A stretch of DNA of 40,907 nt, taken from the NCBI GenBank assembly GCA_022425505.1, contig JAKMFI010000082.1:1-40907 (forward strand), in the 5' to 3' direction. Numbering within the stretch: the first letter of the stretch is position 1; each line of letters starts with the position of its first letter. Below, one piece after another: positions 14,980 through 22,969 of this stretch. This stretch comes from Flavobacteriaceae bacterium. GTDB taxonomy: Bacteria; Bacteroidota; Bacteroidia; Flavobacteriales; Flavobacteriaceae. The notes under the pieces are model-generated. The model was given only the letters and a program-made list of their open reading frames with translations, searched no databases and was not told the DNA's origin. The position numbers and the translations under genes were made by a program.

Positions 14980-16125
14980 TTAAATAATACTTCTACGAAT
15001 GGCCTTCCACCAACGCTCTGGAACCGTCCCTTTTTCCGCTGTATAAAAGTCCTCTTCAGAACAAGAAATCAGCACCGATTCCAGATTAGAATCGTGTTCA
15101 GGTCGTACTTCTAACCACCACCGCTTACTCAAAGAGCTTTGATAAAAAATTAATTCCTGATCATCGCACGATACCACGTATCGAACGCTATTTTCCTTTG
15201 TTGAAAAGGGATATTCATTGACTCTGTAATGCATTCCTTCAATTATATACCATACTGCTTGGGCAGTAAAATTTGTAGATGCGCTGCTTTCAGGAATATT
15301 GCACAAACCGACAAATCGCACCCGATCACTGATACCAACATAACGAGCTAATCCACAAAATTGTTGTGCTGTAAAACCATTTACTTGTGTAAAACCTCCT
15401 TGAAGCTCGTTGGATTTCACTGCAGTCATATCCATAGAAACAATGTCCGAGTCTCGCATCAATGGCTCTACGACCTTGAGGTCAGAAGTGAGTGTGCCAA
15501 GGCGAATGGACTCAAAATACAAACGCTCCATCAAATCAATTTCATCTTGAGCAACCATATAACTTTGATAACCCAAATTACAGAAATTGGTCATGTAGTT
15601 CGGACGATTAGCGATGAGTTTTGACATATAGGAATCTGGAGAGATAAGGCTCCCAACTCCTCCAAAATCAAATTTATAATCGATTGATGTGAGGTTGTAA
15701 TATACCTCGAACTCATTGAAAACGCTACACAAGCCCAAGGTATTTTCTTGACTACCACCAAAAGCGATAAGCAGAATGTTGCGCTGATACATCTCTTTAG
15801 CAATATCATGCAATACCTTGTGAGAGTCTTTCTCTTTGTCGCCAATCGGAATGTCTCCCAAGTCGATGATCTTATTATTCCAATTTCCGATATATAGACT
15901 GTACAGCGCTTTACGAATCCCATTCAGATTTTGCTTGCGCTGATGAGGTTGCCCAATGGATCTCGTTTCTTGAACGCCAACAATAGCGATTCGTACATTT
16001 TTAAAGCTAGGAACTCCTGCCTTTTCTGAATGTATTTTAAGTGCATTTCCTATGGTCTGCGGCTCTGATATCGTACGCAAAGGCAAAACCTCATCAGGAA
16101 CCGGGATAAGAAGCTCTATCGCCAT
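14980..16125 (-). CDS. arginase/agmatinase-fold protein lacking metal ligands
   Basis: This 381-aa protein follows the ureohydrolase (arginase/formimidoylglutamase) fold: IAIVGVQETRSIG at the start of the domain, then strands at the metal-site positions. The metal-binding motifs are damaged. GGDHS is replaced by GGSQE (about residues 123-127), DAHxD by DYKFD (149-153), and the SxDxDxxDP motif reads SMDMTAVK (230-237). Three of the six usual ligands, including both histidines, are missing, so hydrolase activity is unlikely. It lies 3 bp after topA and just before gldK, so it is transcribed into the secretion core. Related proteins often carry the name formimidoylglutamase, which would be misleading here. 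A structural or regulatory role is an inference. Confidence 0.8.
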   Translation of the reverse strand: MAIELLIPVPDEVLPLRTISEPQTIGNALKIHSEKAGVPSFKNVRIAIVGVQETRSIGQPHQRKQNLNGIRKALYSLYIGNWNNKIIDLGDIPIGDKEKDSHKVLHDIAKEMYQRNILLIAFGGSQENTLGLCSVFNEFEVYYNLTSIDYKFDFGGVGSLISPDSYMSKLIANRPNYMTNFCNLGYQSYMVAQDEIDLMERLYFESIRLGTLTSDLKVVEPLMRDSDIVSMDMTAVKSNELQGGFTQVNGFTAQQFCGLARYVGISDRVRFVGLCNIPESSASTNFTAQAVWYIIEGMHYRVNEYPFSTKENSVRYVVSCDDQELIFYQSSLSKRWWLEVRPEHDSNLESVLISCSEEDFYTAEKGTVPERWWKAIRRSII

Positions 16126-16128
16126 CGC

Positions 16129-18597
16129 TTATTTTTTTGTTTTCTTCTTTTTTGGCTTGCTTTTACTCAACATCGCTTGTACTTCTTTGAGGGATAAATC
16201 AGCTACTGCGATGGTTTTGTTGAGTTCAACTTTGTTTTTCCCTTTGATGAGGTTGTGGCGTCCCCATCGTGCTTTTTCAATGCGAATGCCCTCTTCTTCC
16301 CATATACGAACAACGCGTTCTGCCTCTTTCTTCTTTTTTGCCTCGATCAACTCTTTGATGTCTTCATCAGAAAGCTTATCAAAATCATACTGTTTGGATA
16401 CATTGATAAACCACCCATTCCATTTGATAAAAGGTCCAAAACGACCCTTTCCTTTCGTGACACCTTGACCTTCATAGGTTGCGATTGGAGCATCGTCTTT
16501 ACGTTTCTGTTCGATGCATGCAATCGCTTCTTCGAGTGTTACGGACAACGGGTTTGCGCCTTTTGGCAAGGAAACAAATACCTTATTGTGTAGCACATAA
16601 GGGCCATAACGTCCATTGTTGGTTTGCACAGGCATTCCCTCATACTCCCCTAGCGTTGCGGGTAATTTAAACAAGTCTAACGCTTCTTCATATGTGATTT
16701 TGGACAAACTATATGTGTCTGGCATATTGGCAAACAAAGGCTTTTCTTCGTCTTCGACAGTTCCCAATTGTGCCATTGGGCCAAATTTTCCAAGGCGGAC
16801 ACTCAGTTGACGACCAGATTTTGGATCTGTTCCCAAAATTCGCTGCCCAGTTTCTCGTGTGGCGTTTTTCTTAACGTCTTCTACAACTGGGTGAAAATTG
16901 GCATAAAATTGCTTCATGATCGATTCCCACTCGGAATTTCCAGTAGCAACTCGGTCAAAATCCTGTTCAATACTGGCCGTAAATCCGTAATCAACGATGT
17001 CCTTAAAATTATTGATCAAGAAATCGTTGACCAAAATGCCTATGTCTGTTGGTACAAGTTTTCCTTTCTGCGATCCTGTTTTCTCGGACTGATTTTTTGA
17101 AGTGAGCTTATTGTCCTGCAAAACAAGCTGTTTGTAGGTTCGCTCCTCGCCTTCATGCGTTCCTTTGGCGACATACTTTCGATTGAGAACGGTCGATATG
17201 GTCGGCGCATAGGTCGATGGTCTACCAATCCCGAGCTCCTCTAATTTTTTGACCAATGATGCCTCAGAATATCTGTAGGGAGGGCGACTGAAGCGCTGAG
17301 TGGCAACAACACGTTTTGCATGCACAGTCTCGCCTTGCTTCATCGCTGGTAATAGGGATTGATCCTCCTCTGAAGGGTCATCAACACCTTCTAAATACAA
17401 TTTTAAAAACCCATCAAAAACCACAACTTCTCCACGAGCAACAAAGTCATGGCTATGTTGATCTGTCGTGATCCTTGCAACCGTTCTTTCCAGTTTTGCC
17501 AGACTCATCTGCGAAGCCAATGTACGCTTCCATATCAAGTCATACAGTCTTTTCTGATCAAACTCTACATCCACATTCATTCGACTCAAGTCAGTAGGAC
17601 GAATGGCTTCATGCGCTTCTTGTGCACCTTTTTTTGATGTTTTATATTGTTGAATTCGAACATACTCTTTGCCATAGTTGTTTTCTATGACCGATGCGGC
17701 TTGACCTAAAGCTTGTTTGGAAAGGTTAACACTGTCTGTTCGCATATAGGTAATTAAACCCGCTTCGTATAGACGTTGGGCATTTTGCATAGTCCGACTC
17801 ACAGAAAATCCGAGTTTCCGTGATGCTTCTTGTTGTAATGTTGAGGTGATAAAAGGTGCTGCAGGCGATTTGGTTGCTGGCTTTTTCTCGATGGAAGAAA
17901 CTTGAAAGGCGGCACCGATATTCTGTTCTAAAAACGATGATGCTTCTTGCTCACTACTAAAAGTTGTAGCCAACTCCGCTTTAAAGGCTTTCCCATCAAC
18001 AGTGGTAAAGTCTCCCTGCAGTTTAAATGTTTCTTTGGGAACAAAGTTTTCGACTTCGCGTTCACGCTCAACGACCAAACGAAGGGTAACAGACTGCACA
18101 CGCCCTGCTGACAGACCGCCTTGTACTTTACGCCACAGTATGGGTGATAATTCATAACCAACAAGTCGATCCAAAACACGTCGTGCTTGTTGGGCGTCGA
18201 CTAAATTTTGATCGATTTGTCGAGGATGCTCAATCGCATGGTTAATCGCAGTTTTTGTAATCTCGTTAAATACGATTCGTTTTGTGTTTTCTTTTTGCAA
18301 CTCCAAAACATTCGACAAATGCCAGGCAATGGCCTCTCCTTCCCGGTCTTCATCGCTAGCAAGCCAAACCGTATTTGACTTTTTTGCTAAGCTCTTCAAT
18401 TCAGAAACAAGCTTTTTCTTATCACTTGAAACCGTATATTTTGGTAAAAAGTTTTGCTCAACATCAACTCCCAACTCTTTGTCGGGAAGATCTGAAACAT
18501 GTCCGTAACTAGAAACCACCTTGAAGTCTGGACCAAGAAATTTTTCAATGGTTTTGGCTTTAGCTGGTGACTCTACAATAACAAGATTTTTCGCCAT
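16129..18597 (-). CDS. topA: DNA topoisomerase I
   Basis: TopA relaxes negative supercoils by single-strand passage. The Toprim domain (MAKNLVIVESPAKAKTIEKF) opens the protein, with the acidic DEDREGEAIAWHL motif. The active tyrosine lies in GLITYMRTDSVNLS. Gate-domain motifs (EAHEAIRPTD, GIGRPSTYAPTISTVLNRKYV) follow. The C-terminus carries several TopA_C repeats of the zinc-free type (RQLSVRLGKFGPMAQLG, NNGRYGPYVLHN, GKGRFGPFIKWNG) and ends in a lysine-rich tail. I start at ATG 18597, since eight residues of the longest reading precede the canonical MAKNLVIVES. It is 822 aa. It heads a possible operon with the arginase-fold gene (3 bp away) and the gld genes. Confidence 0.97.
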   Translation of the reverse strand: MAKNLVIVESPAKAKTIEKFLGPDFKVVSSYGHVSDLPDKELGVDVEQNFLPKYTVSSDKKKLVSELKSLAKKSNTVWLASDEDREGEAIAWHLSNVLELQKENTKRIVFNEITKTAINHAIEHPRQIDQNLVDAQQARRVLDRLVGYELSPILWRKVQGGLSAGRVQSVTLRLVVEREREVENFVPKETFKLQGDFTTVDGKAFKAELATTFSSEQEASSFLEQNIGAAFQVSSIEKKPATKSPAAPFITSTLQQEASRKLGFSVSRTMQNAQRLYEAGLITYMRTDSVNLSKQALGQAASVIENNYGKEYVRIQQYKTSKKGAQEAHEAIRPTDLSRMNVDVEFDQKRLYDLIWKRTLASQMSLAKLERTVARITTDQHSHDFVARGEVVVFDGFLKLYLEGVDDPSEEDQSLLPAMKQGETVHAKRVVATQRFSRPPYRYSEASLVKKLEELGIGRPSTYAPTISTVLNRKYVAKGTHEGEERTYKQLVLQDNKLTSKNQSEKTGSQKGKLVPTDIGILVNDFLINNFKDIVDYGFTASIEQDFDRVATGNSEWESIMKQFYANFHPVVEDVKKNATRETGQRILGTDPKSGRQLSVRLGKFGPMAQLGTVEDEEKPLFANMPDTYSLSKITYEEALDLFKLPATLGEYEGMPVQTNNGRYGPYVLHNKVFVSLPKGANPLSVTLEEAIACIEQKRKDDAPIATYEGQGVTKGKGRFGPFIKWNGWFINVSKQYDFDKLSDEDIKELIEAKKKKEAERVVRIWEEEGIRIEKARWGRHNLIKGKNKVELNKTIAVADLSLKEVQAMLSKSKPKKKKTKK

Positions 18598-18618
18598 AAG
18601 TTTGCGTGAAAACGGAAA

Positions 18619-18650
18619 CAAAAGTAGTAGAATTATTTTTGAACAAACAA
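18619..18650 (-). promoter_or_regulatory. promoter of topA
   Basis: On the minus strand, TACTTTTG (18619-18626) is preceded by TTTG copies whose TTG lies at 18644-18646 (spacer 17) or 18648-18650 (spacer 21). Either fits the Bacteroidota consensus. The leader would be about 15 nt. Confidence 0.7.
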
Positions 18651-18715
18651 AATTTTTCTTCTACATCACCCTAATTTTCTTAAAAATCGGCTACAATTCA
18701 TTGAGAAAAATCCAT

Positions 18716-18723
18716 TAATTTTG
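18716..18723 (+). promoter_or_regulatory. -7 box of the sulfur-transport operon
   Basis: TAATTTTG matches TANNTTTG and ends 4 nt before the GTG start of the SulP gene. The predicted start site therefore coincides with the start codon, which implies a leaderless message. The -33 element is not convincing (a TTG at 18701 is too close). Confidence 0.5.
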
Positions 18724-18727
18724 TGGT

Positions 18728-20449
18728 GTGATTGCAAGATTTTTCCCAATTATCAAAGACCTGTTGACTTATAATCAAGCGACTCTTTTTAGCGACTTGA
18801 TAGCAGGGCTTTCTATTGCAGTAATTGTTATACCGCAAGGGTTGGCATATGCGATGATTGCAGGACTACCACCAATTTATGGGCTTTACGCAGCCCTAAT
18901 TCCTCAGCTCATTCACGGAATTCTGGGGACTTCACGCCACCCAGCCGTTGGACCAGTCGCTCTTGACTCCCTTGTCGTAGCCATTGCCTTAGGCGCTTTG
19001 TCTCTGAGTGGAATTGGGGAGGTAATCGCTGCTGCAGTATTTTTAGCGACAATGGTTGGCGTTTTACAATTGATAATGGGGCTTCTCCAAATGGGCGTAT
19101 TGGCCAACTACCTATCACGACCTGTAATCAGTGGTTTTACTTCTGCTGCCGCAATTATCATTGGATTGAGTCAGGTGGAACATCTGTTGGGACTGCAAAT
19201 TGAATCATCAAATCAGATTCAAAAAATGATATTGTCCGTTTTACAAAATTTCAATGAAACCCATCTGATTACGGTTGCCGTTGGTCTCTCTGCGATGTCT
19301 CTGATTTTGATCACTAAAAAATACTTGCCCAAATTCCCTTCTGCATTAATCGTTTCGGTTTTTGGTGTTTTATTGATTTGGAGCACCCGTTGGGATTTAC
19401 ATGGTGTTGAGATTGTTGGATATATTCCTGCTGGGCTTCCAGATGTCGGTCTTCTCACTGTCTCTCCAGATCTGATGAGAGACATGCTGCCCTTTGCTTT
19501 GACCTTGGCCGTGATTGGCTATGTCGAAATCATTTCAATCACAAAAGAATTGGAGGAACAGGAAGAAAAATATTCGCTCAAACCCAACAAAGAACTCATG
19601 GCCTTGGGGACTGCAAATCTAGTGGGTTCTTTTTTTCAATCCTATCCTGTGTCAGCAAGTTTTTCTCGATCAGCAGTAAAGTTTCAAGCTGGTGCCAAGA
19701 CAGGGATGACAGCAGTTTTTAGTGCTTTGATTGTTGGTTTAACGCTTCTTTTTTTTACATCTCTAATCTTTTATCTTCCTATCGCTGTATTGGCAGGGAT
19801 TATCATGGTCGCTGTGATACGCCTAATTAATGTTCGTTATGCAATTGATTTATACAAAACACGTCGCGATGAGTTTTTTCTTTTACTCATGACCTGTCTG
19901 CTCACATTATTTGTTGGAATCACTGAAGGGATCCTTATTGGGGCATTGCTATCTTTATTGCTTATGGTCATTCGAACATCAAAACCACATTATGCCGTGC
20001 TAGCCAAGGTTTCAGGAACAAACTATTACAAAAATATTTCTCGCTTTGAAACAGATACAAAAATCGATGATGATATTCTCATCATGAGATTTGATGCACA
20101 ATTGTTTTTTGGTAATCGTGACTATTTTAGAAAAATTGTATTTAAAGAAATGGAAAAGAAACCGAATCTGAAAGGGTTTGTTTTGGTTGCCAGAGGGATT
20201 ACATACATCGATAGTAGCGGTCTCAGCACCTTAGGTGCCATGATCAAGTCGTTTCAGCAGAAAGGCATCCTTTTTATGGTAGCTGGGGCAATCGGACCCG
20301 CAAGGGATGTGTTACAACAAAGTAAACTCACAGACTTGATACAAGAAAAAAACATGTTCGCAAAAACAGCTGACGCGATTGATTATTTTAAAGGAAAAGT
20401 CGTGCCAAGCGATGTTCAGAAAAAAATTGCAAGTCAAACAAATCATTAA
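18728..20449 (+). CDS. SulP-family anion permease with STAS domain
   Basis: The 573-aa protein is an inner-membrane SulP/SLC26 transporter, probably taking up sulfate, although members also carry bicarbonate and other anions. The family signature is DLIAGLSIAVIVIPQGLAYAMIAGLPPIYGLYAALIPQLIHG, cited here by its ends at about residues 23-65. About a dozen hydrophobic segments run to residue 420. A cytoplasmic STAS domain (about 445-555) has the phospho-switch motif YIDSSGLSTLG. The start is GTG at 18728; the next Met lies too far inside. The two YeeE/YedE-type genes follow after 14 bp, so the operon handles inorganic sulfur uptake, which supports sulfate over bicarbonate. Confidence 0.93.
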   Translation: MIARFFPIIKDLLTYNQATLFSDLIAGLSIAVIVIPQGLAYAMIAGLPPIYGLYAALIPQLIHGILGTSRHPAVGPVALDSLVVAIALGALSLSGIGEVIAAAVFLATMVGVLQLIMGLLQMGVLANYLSRPVISGFTSAAAIIIGLSQVEHLLGLQIESSNQIQKMILSVLQNFNETHLITVAVGLSAMSLILITKKYLPKFPSALIVSVFGVLLIWSTRWDLHGVEIVGYIPAGLPDVGLLTVSPDLMRDMLPFALTLAVIGYVEIISITKELEEQEEKYSLKPNKELMALGTANLVGSFFQSYPVSASFSRSAVKFQAGAKTGMTAVFSALIVGLTLLFFTSLIFYLPIAVLAGIIMVAVIRLINVRYAIDLYKTRRDEFFLLLMTCLLTLFVGITEGILIGALLSLLLMVIRTSKPHYAVLAKVSGTNYYKNISRFETDTKIDDDILIMRFDAQLFFGNRDYFRKIVFKEMEKKPNLKGFVLVARGITYIDSSGLSTLGAMIKSFQQKGILFMVAGAIGPARDVLQQSKLTDLIQEKNMFAKTADAIDYFKGKVVPSDVQKKIASQTNH

Positions 20450-20463
20450 TACCCTTAAATTGA

Positions 20464-21027
20464 ATGGATATGAATTGGATATATGACCCTTGGTCCTGGT
20501 ACATTGGTGGGCCTCTCATTGCCCTTGTCATGCTTTTGCTCTTGTTGAGCGAAAAAAAATTTGGAATGTCTTCAAATCTCAGAACGATCTGTGCTGCATT
20601 TGGTGCTGGCAAGTCCACTCCTTTTTTTGACTATGACTGGAGGTCTCAACGCTGGAATATCATTGTTATTTTGGGCGCTTTTGTAGGTGGTTTGATCGGT
20701 GCAAAATTTTTATCCACCCAGACTGCGGTTGATCTACACCCTGATGTTATCCTTCAACTCCAAGAACTCAACATCGTGGACGCCGGACAGGCATATATGC
20801 CAGAAAGATTGTTTGGGAGTGCTAGCTGGACCGACTGGAAGTCTTTGTCGATTCTTGCTGTTGGTGGATTTCTAGTCGGCTTTGGAGCTCGCTATGCTGG
20901 TGGCTGTACATCAGGTCATGCGATTTCGGGCTTGAGCAACCTTCAACTACCATCTTTGATTGCAGTCATCGGATTTTTTATTGGTGGAATTATTATGAAT
21001 CACTTTCTAATTGGCTATATCCTATGA
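20464..21027 (+). CDS. YeeE/YedE-family sulfur transporter, first half
   Basis: This 187-aa membrane protein belongs to the YeeE/YedE (DUF395) group, whose member TsuA imports thiosulfate through a chain of cysteines. The signature GFGARYAGGCTSGHAISGLS (about residues 139-158) holds the conserved cysteine. Membrane segments are visible near the N-terminus (IGGPLIALVMLLLLLS), at WNIIVILGAFVGGLIGAKF and at the C-terminus. It overlaps the next gene by 4 bp (ATGA). The two products together (324 aa) make about one full-length TsuA-like protein, so they most likely form a heterodimer. The exact sulfur species is not proven. Confidence 0.9.
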   Translation: MDMNWIYDPWSWYIGGPLIALVMLLLLLSEKKFGMSSNLRTICAAFGAGKSTPFFDYDWRSQRWNIIVILGAFVGGLIGAKFLSTQTAVDLHPDVILQLQELNIVDAGQAYMPERLFGSASWTDWKSLSILAVGGFLVGFGARYAGGCTSGHAISGLSNLQLPSLIAVIGFFIGGIIMNHFLIGYIL

Positions 21028-21437
21028 GAACGATACGCTATTTTATCATCGGAATCCTATTTGGAATTACTTTGTTTAAATCTGAGGCGGCCTCATGGTT
21101 TCGCATCTATGAAATGTTTCAATTCAAATCCTTCCATATGTATGGCATCATCGGGTCAGCTCTTGTTTTGGGGGTTGTTATTACCCAAAGTATCAAACGT
21201 TTTGGAATCAAATCGTTTTACGGGCAACCTATTGTGATTGCGGATAAAGAAAAGATGCTAAAAAGCAATCTATATGGAGGCATTGTATTTGGGCTTGGCT
21301 GGGCACTTGTGGGAGCTTGCCCTGGTCCAATCTTTGTTCTTCTAGGAGCGGGTTATCTTCCTGTTTTAGTGTTGTTTTTCTTTGCCACGCTGGGGACTTT
21401 TCTATATGGAAAACTCAAAAAACGACTTCCACACTAG
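21024..21437 (+). CDS. YeeE/YedE-family sulfur transporter, second half (DUF6691-type)
   Basis: This 137-aa protein with four membrane segments carries the second YeeE/YedE half-motif, GLGWALVGACPGPIFVLLG, with its conserved cysteine (about residue 95). MRTIRYFIIGILFGITLFKSE and FHMYGIIGSALVLGVV are typical of the partner subunit. Its start overlaps the stop of the first half, so translation is coupled and equal amounts of both are likely. The operon ends 24 bp later at a hairpin terminator. Confidence 0.9.
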   Translation: MRTIRYFIIGILFGITLFKSEAASWFRIYEMFQFKSFHMYGIIGSALVLGVVITQSIKRFGIKSFYGQPIVIADKEKMLKSNLYGGIVFGLGWALVGACPGPIFVLLGAGYLPVLVLFFFATLGTFLYGKLKKRLPH

Positions 21438-21461
21438 CCAGTAATTGGATGGGTCGCTTAG

Positions 21462-21489
21462 AAATACTGACAAAATGTCGGTATTTTTG
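21462..21489 (+). terminator. terminator of the sulfur-transport operon
   Basis: An 11-bp stem (21462-21472 with 21476-21486, one G-T pair, 3-nt loop) runs into a T-rich stretch. Its 3' arm and tail overlap the -7 boxes of the next gene. Confidence 0.75.
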
Positions 21490-21497
21490 TATTTTTG
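21482..21497 (+). promoter_or_regulatory. tandem -7 boxes before miaB
   Basis: Two back-to-back TATTTTTG copies (21482-21489 and 21490-21497) both match TANNTTTG. Start sites would fall near 21494-21504. That makes the TTG at 21495 unlikely as a start codon and favours a later one. No clear -33 TTG is seen. Confidence 0.5.
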
Positions 21498-21524
21498 CTT
21501 GCATTTACAACTAAAACAGATCAT

Positions 21525-22967
21525 TTGTACTCTGAAACCCAACACGATAAAAATCCCAACCAGTACAATGGGGAAGTCCTAGATGACCAAGGCTCAAATA
21601 GCCATGGCAAAAAGATGTACATCGAAAGCTATGGTTGTCAGATGAACTTTTCTGATAGTGAGATTGTAGCATCGATTCTGGGAGAAGCTGGCTACTCAAC
21701 CACCCGCGAGCTAAAAGAAGCCGACTTGGTGCTTGTAAACACCTGTTCGATTCGTGAAAAAGCAGAACAAACGGTCAGAAACCGATTGGAGCAATTTAAC
21801 GGGATCAAAAAGAGCAATCCCAATTTAAAAGTTGGGGTATTGGGTTGTATGGCCGAGCGACTCAAATCAAAATTCCTAGAAGAAGAAAAAATTGTTGACC
21901 TCGTTGCAGGGCCAGATGCCTACAAAGACCTTCCCAGTCTAGTGAAAGAGGTAGAGGAAGGGAGAGATGCCGTGAATGTCATTTTATCTAAAGAAGAAAC
22001 CTATGGGGATATTCGGCCTGTTCGTCTACAATCGAATGGGGTGACTGCCTTTGTATCCATTACAAGAGGTTGTGACAATATGTGTACTTTCTGTGTGGTT
22101 CCATTCACACGAGGGAGAGAGCGCAGTCGTGACCCAAAAAGTATCTTAAAAGAAATGAAAGATTTAGCCGATAAAGGATATAAAGAAGTTACCCTACTCG
22201 GTCAGAATGTCGATAGTTATTTATGGTACGGAGGAGGTCCTAAAAAAGATTTTCGCAAGGCAACAGACCTCCAAAAGAAAACGGCAATAACCTTTGACAA
22301 ACTTCTTGATATGGTTGCCAGCGAGCAACCAAATATGCGCATCAGATTCTCCACATCAAATCCGCAAGATATGACAGTGGATGTTCTATATGTGATGCGC
22401 AAATACAAAAACATTTGCAACTACATCCACTTGCCCGTGCAGTCTGGTAGCGATCGCGTTTTGGAAGCGATGAACCGACAACATACCCGAAAAGAGTATA
22501 TCGAACTGATTGATCATATTCGTACAATATTACCTGATTGTGGAATTTCACAGGATATGATCAGTGGATTTCCGAATGAAATTGATGAAGACCACCAAGA
22601 CACCCTCAGTTTGATGGACTATGTCAAATACGACTTTGGATTTATGTTTATGTACTCAGAACGCCCAGGGACTCCAGCCGCAAAAAAGCTTGAAGATAAC
22701 ATCCCTGAGGATGTCAAAAAACGCCGTTTGCAAGAGGTTGTCGCACGACAACAACAACACAGTTTGTACCGAACCCAGCAGTTTGTTGGTCAAACAGTAG
22801 AAGTTTTGATCGAAAAAGAATCCAAAAAATCAAAAGAACACTGGAGTGGACGAAATCAACAAAATACAGTAGTTGTTTTCCCCAAGGAAAACTTTAAAGT
22901 TGGTGATTTTGTAAATGTAAAAATCGAAGATTGCACATCTGCAACCCTAATCGGTAAAGCCGTATAG
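21525..22967 (+). CDS. miaB: tRNA-2-methylthio-N6-dimethylallyladenosine synthase
   Basis: MiaB methylthiolates i6A37 of tRNAs such as tRNA-Phe, using two iron-sulfur clusters and SAM. The N-terminal cluster cysteines lie in [24 protein letters not shown] and [11 protein letters not shown] (residues 38, 74 and 108 from this start). The radical-SAM CxxxCxxC is [21 protein letters not shown] (183, 187, 190). A C-terminal TRAM domain ([11 protein letters not shown] ... [19 protein letters not shown]) completes it. No ATG precedes the conserved region. I place the start at TTG 21525 (480 aa, a normal length) because a TTG at 21495 overlaps the promoter; an internal ATG at 21615 (MYIESYGC) would be short. 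It heads the operon that runs to groEL. Confidence 0.95.
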   Translation: MYSETQHDKNPNQYNGEVLDDQGSNSHGKKMYIESYGCQMNFSDSEIVASILGEAGYSTTRELKEADLVLVNTCSIREKAEQTVRNRLEQFNGIKKSNPNLKVGVLGCMAERLKSKFLEEEKIVDLVAGPDAYKDLPSLVKEVEEGRDAVNVILSKEETYGDIRPVRLQSNGVTAFVSITRGCDNMCTFCVVPFTRGRERSRDPKSILKEMKDLADKGYKEVTLLGQNVDSYLWYGGGPKKDFRKATDLQKKTAITFDKLLDMVASEQPNMRIRFSTSNPQDMTVDVLYVMRKYKNICNYIHLPVQSGSDRVLEAMNRQHTRKEYIELIDHIRTILPDCGISQDMISGFPNEIDEDHQDTLSLMDYVKYDFGFMFMYSERPGTPAAKKLEDNIPEDVKKRRLQEVVARQQQHSLYRTQQFVGQTVEVLIEKESKKSKEHWSGRNQQNTVVVFPKENFKVGDFVNVKIEDCTSATLIGKAV

Positions 22968-22969
22968 CC

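Noticed and set aside
16129-18597. Missing C-terminal zinc fingers of topA as a truncation
   Set aside because: The C-terminus holds several zinc-free TopA repeats and a lysine-rich tail, as is normal for Bacteroidota enzymes.
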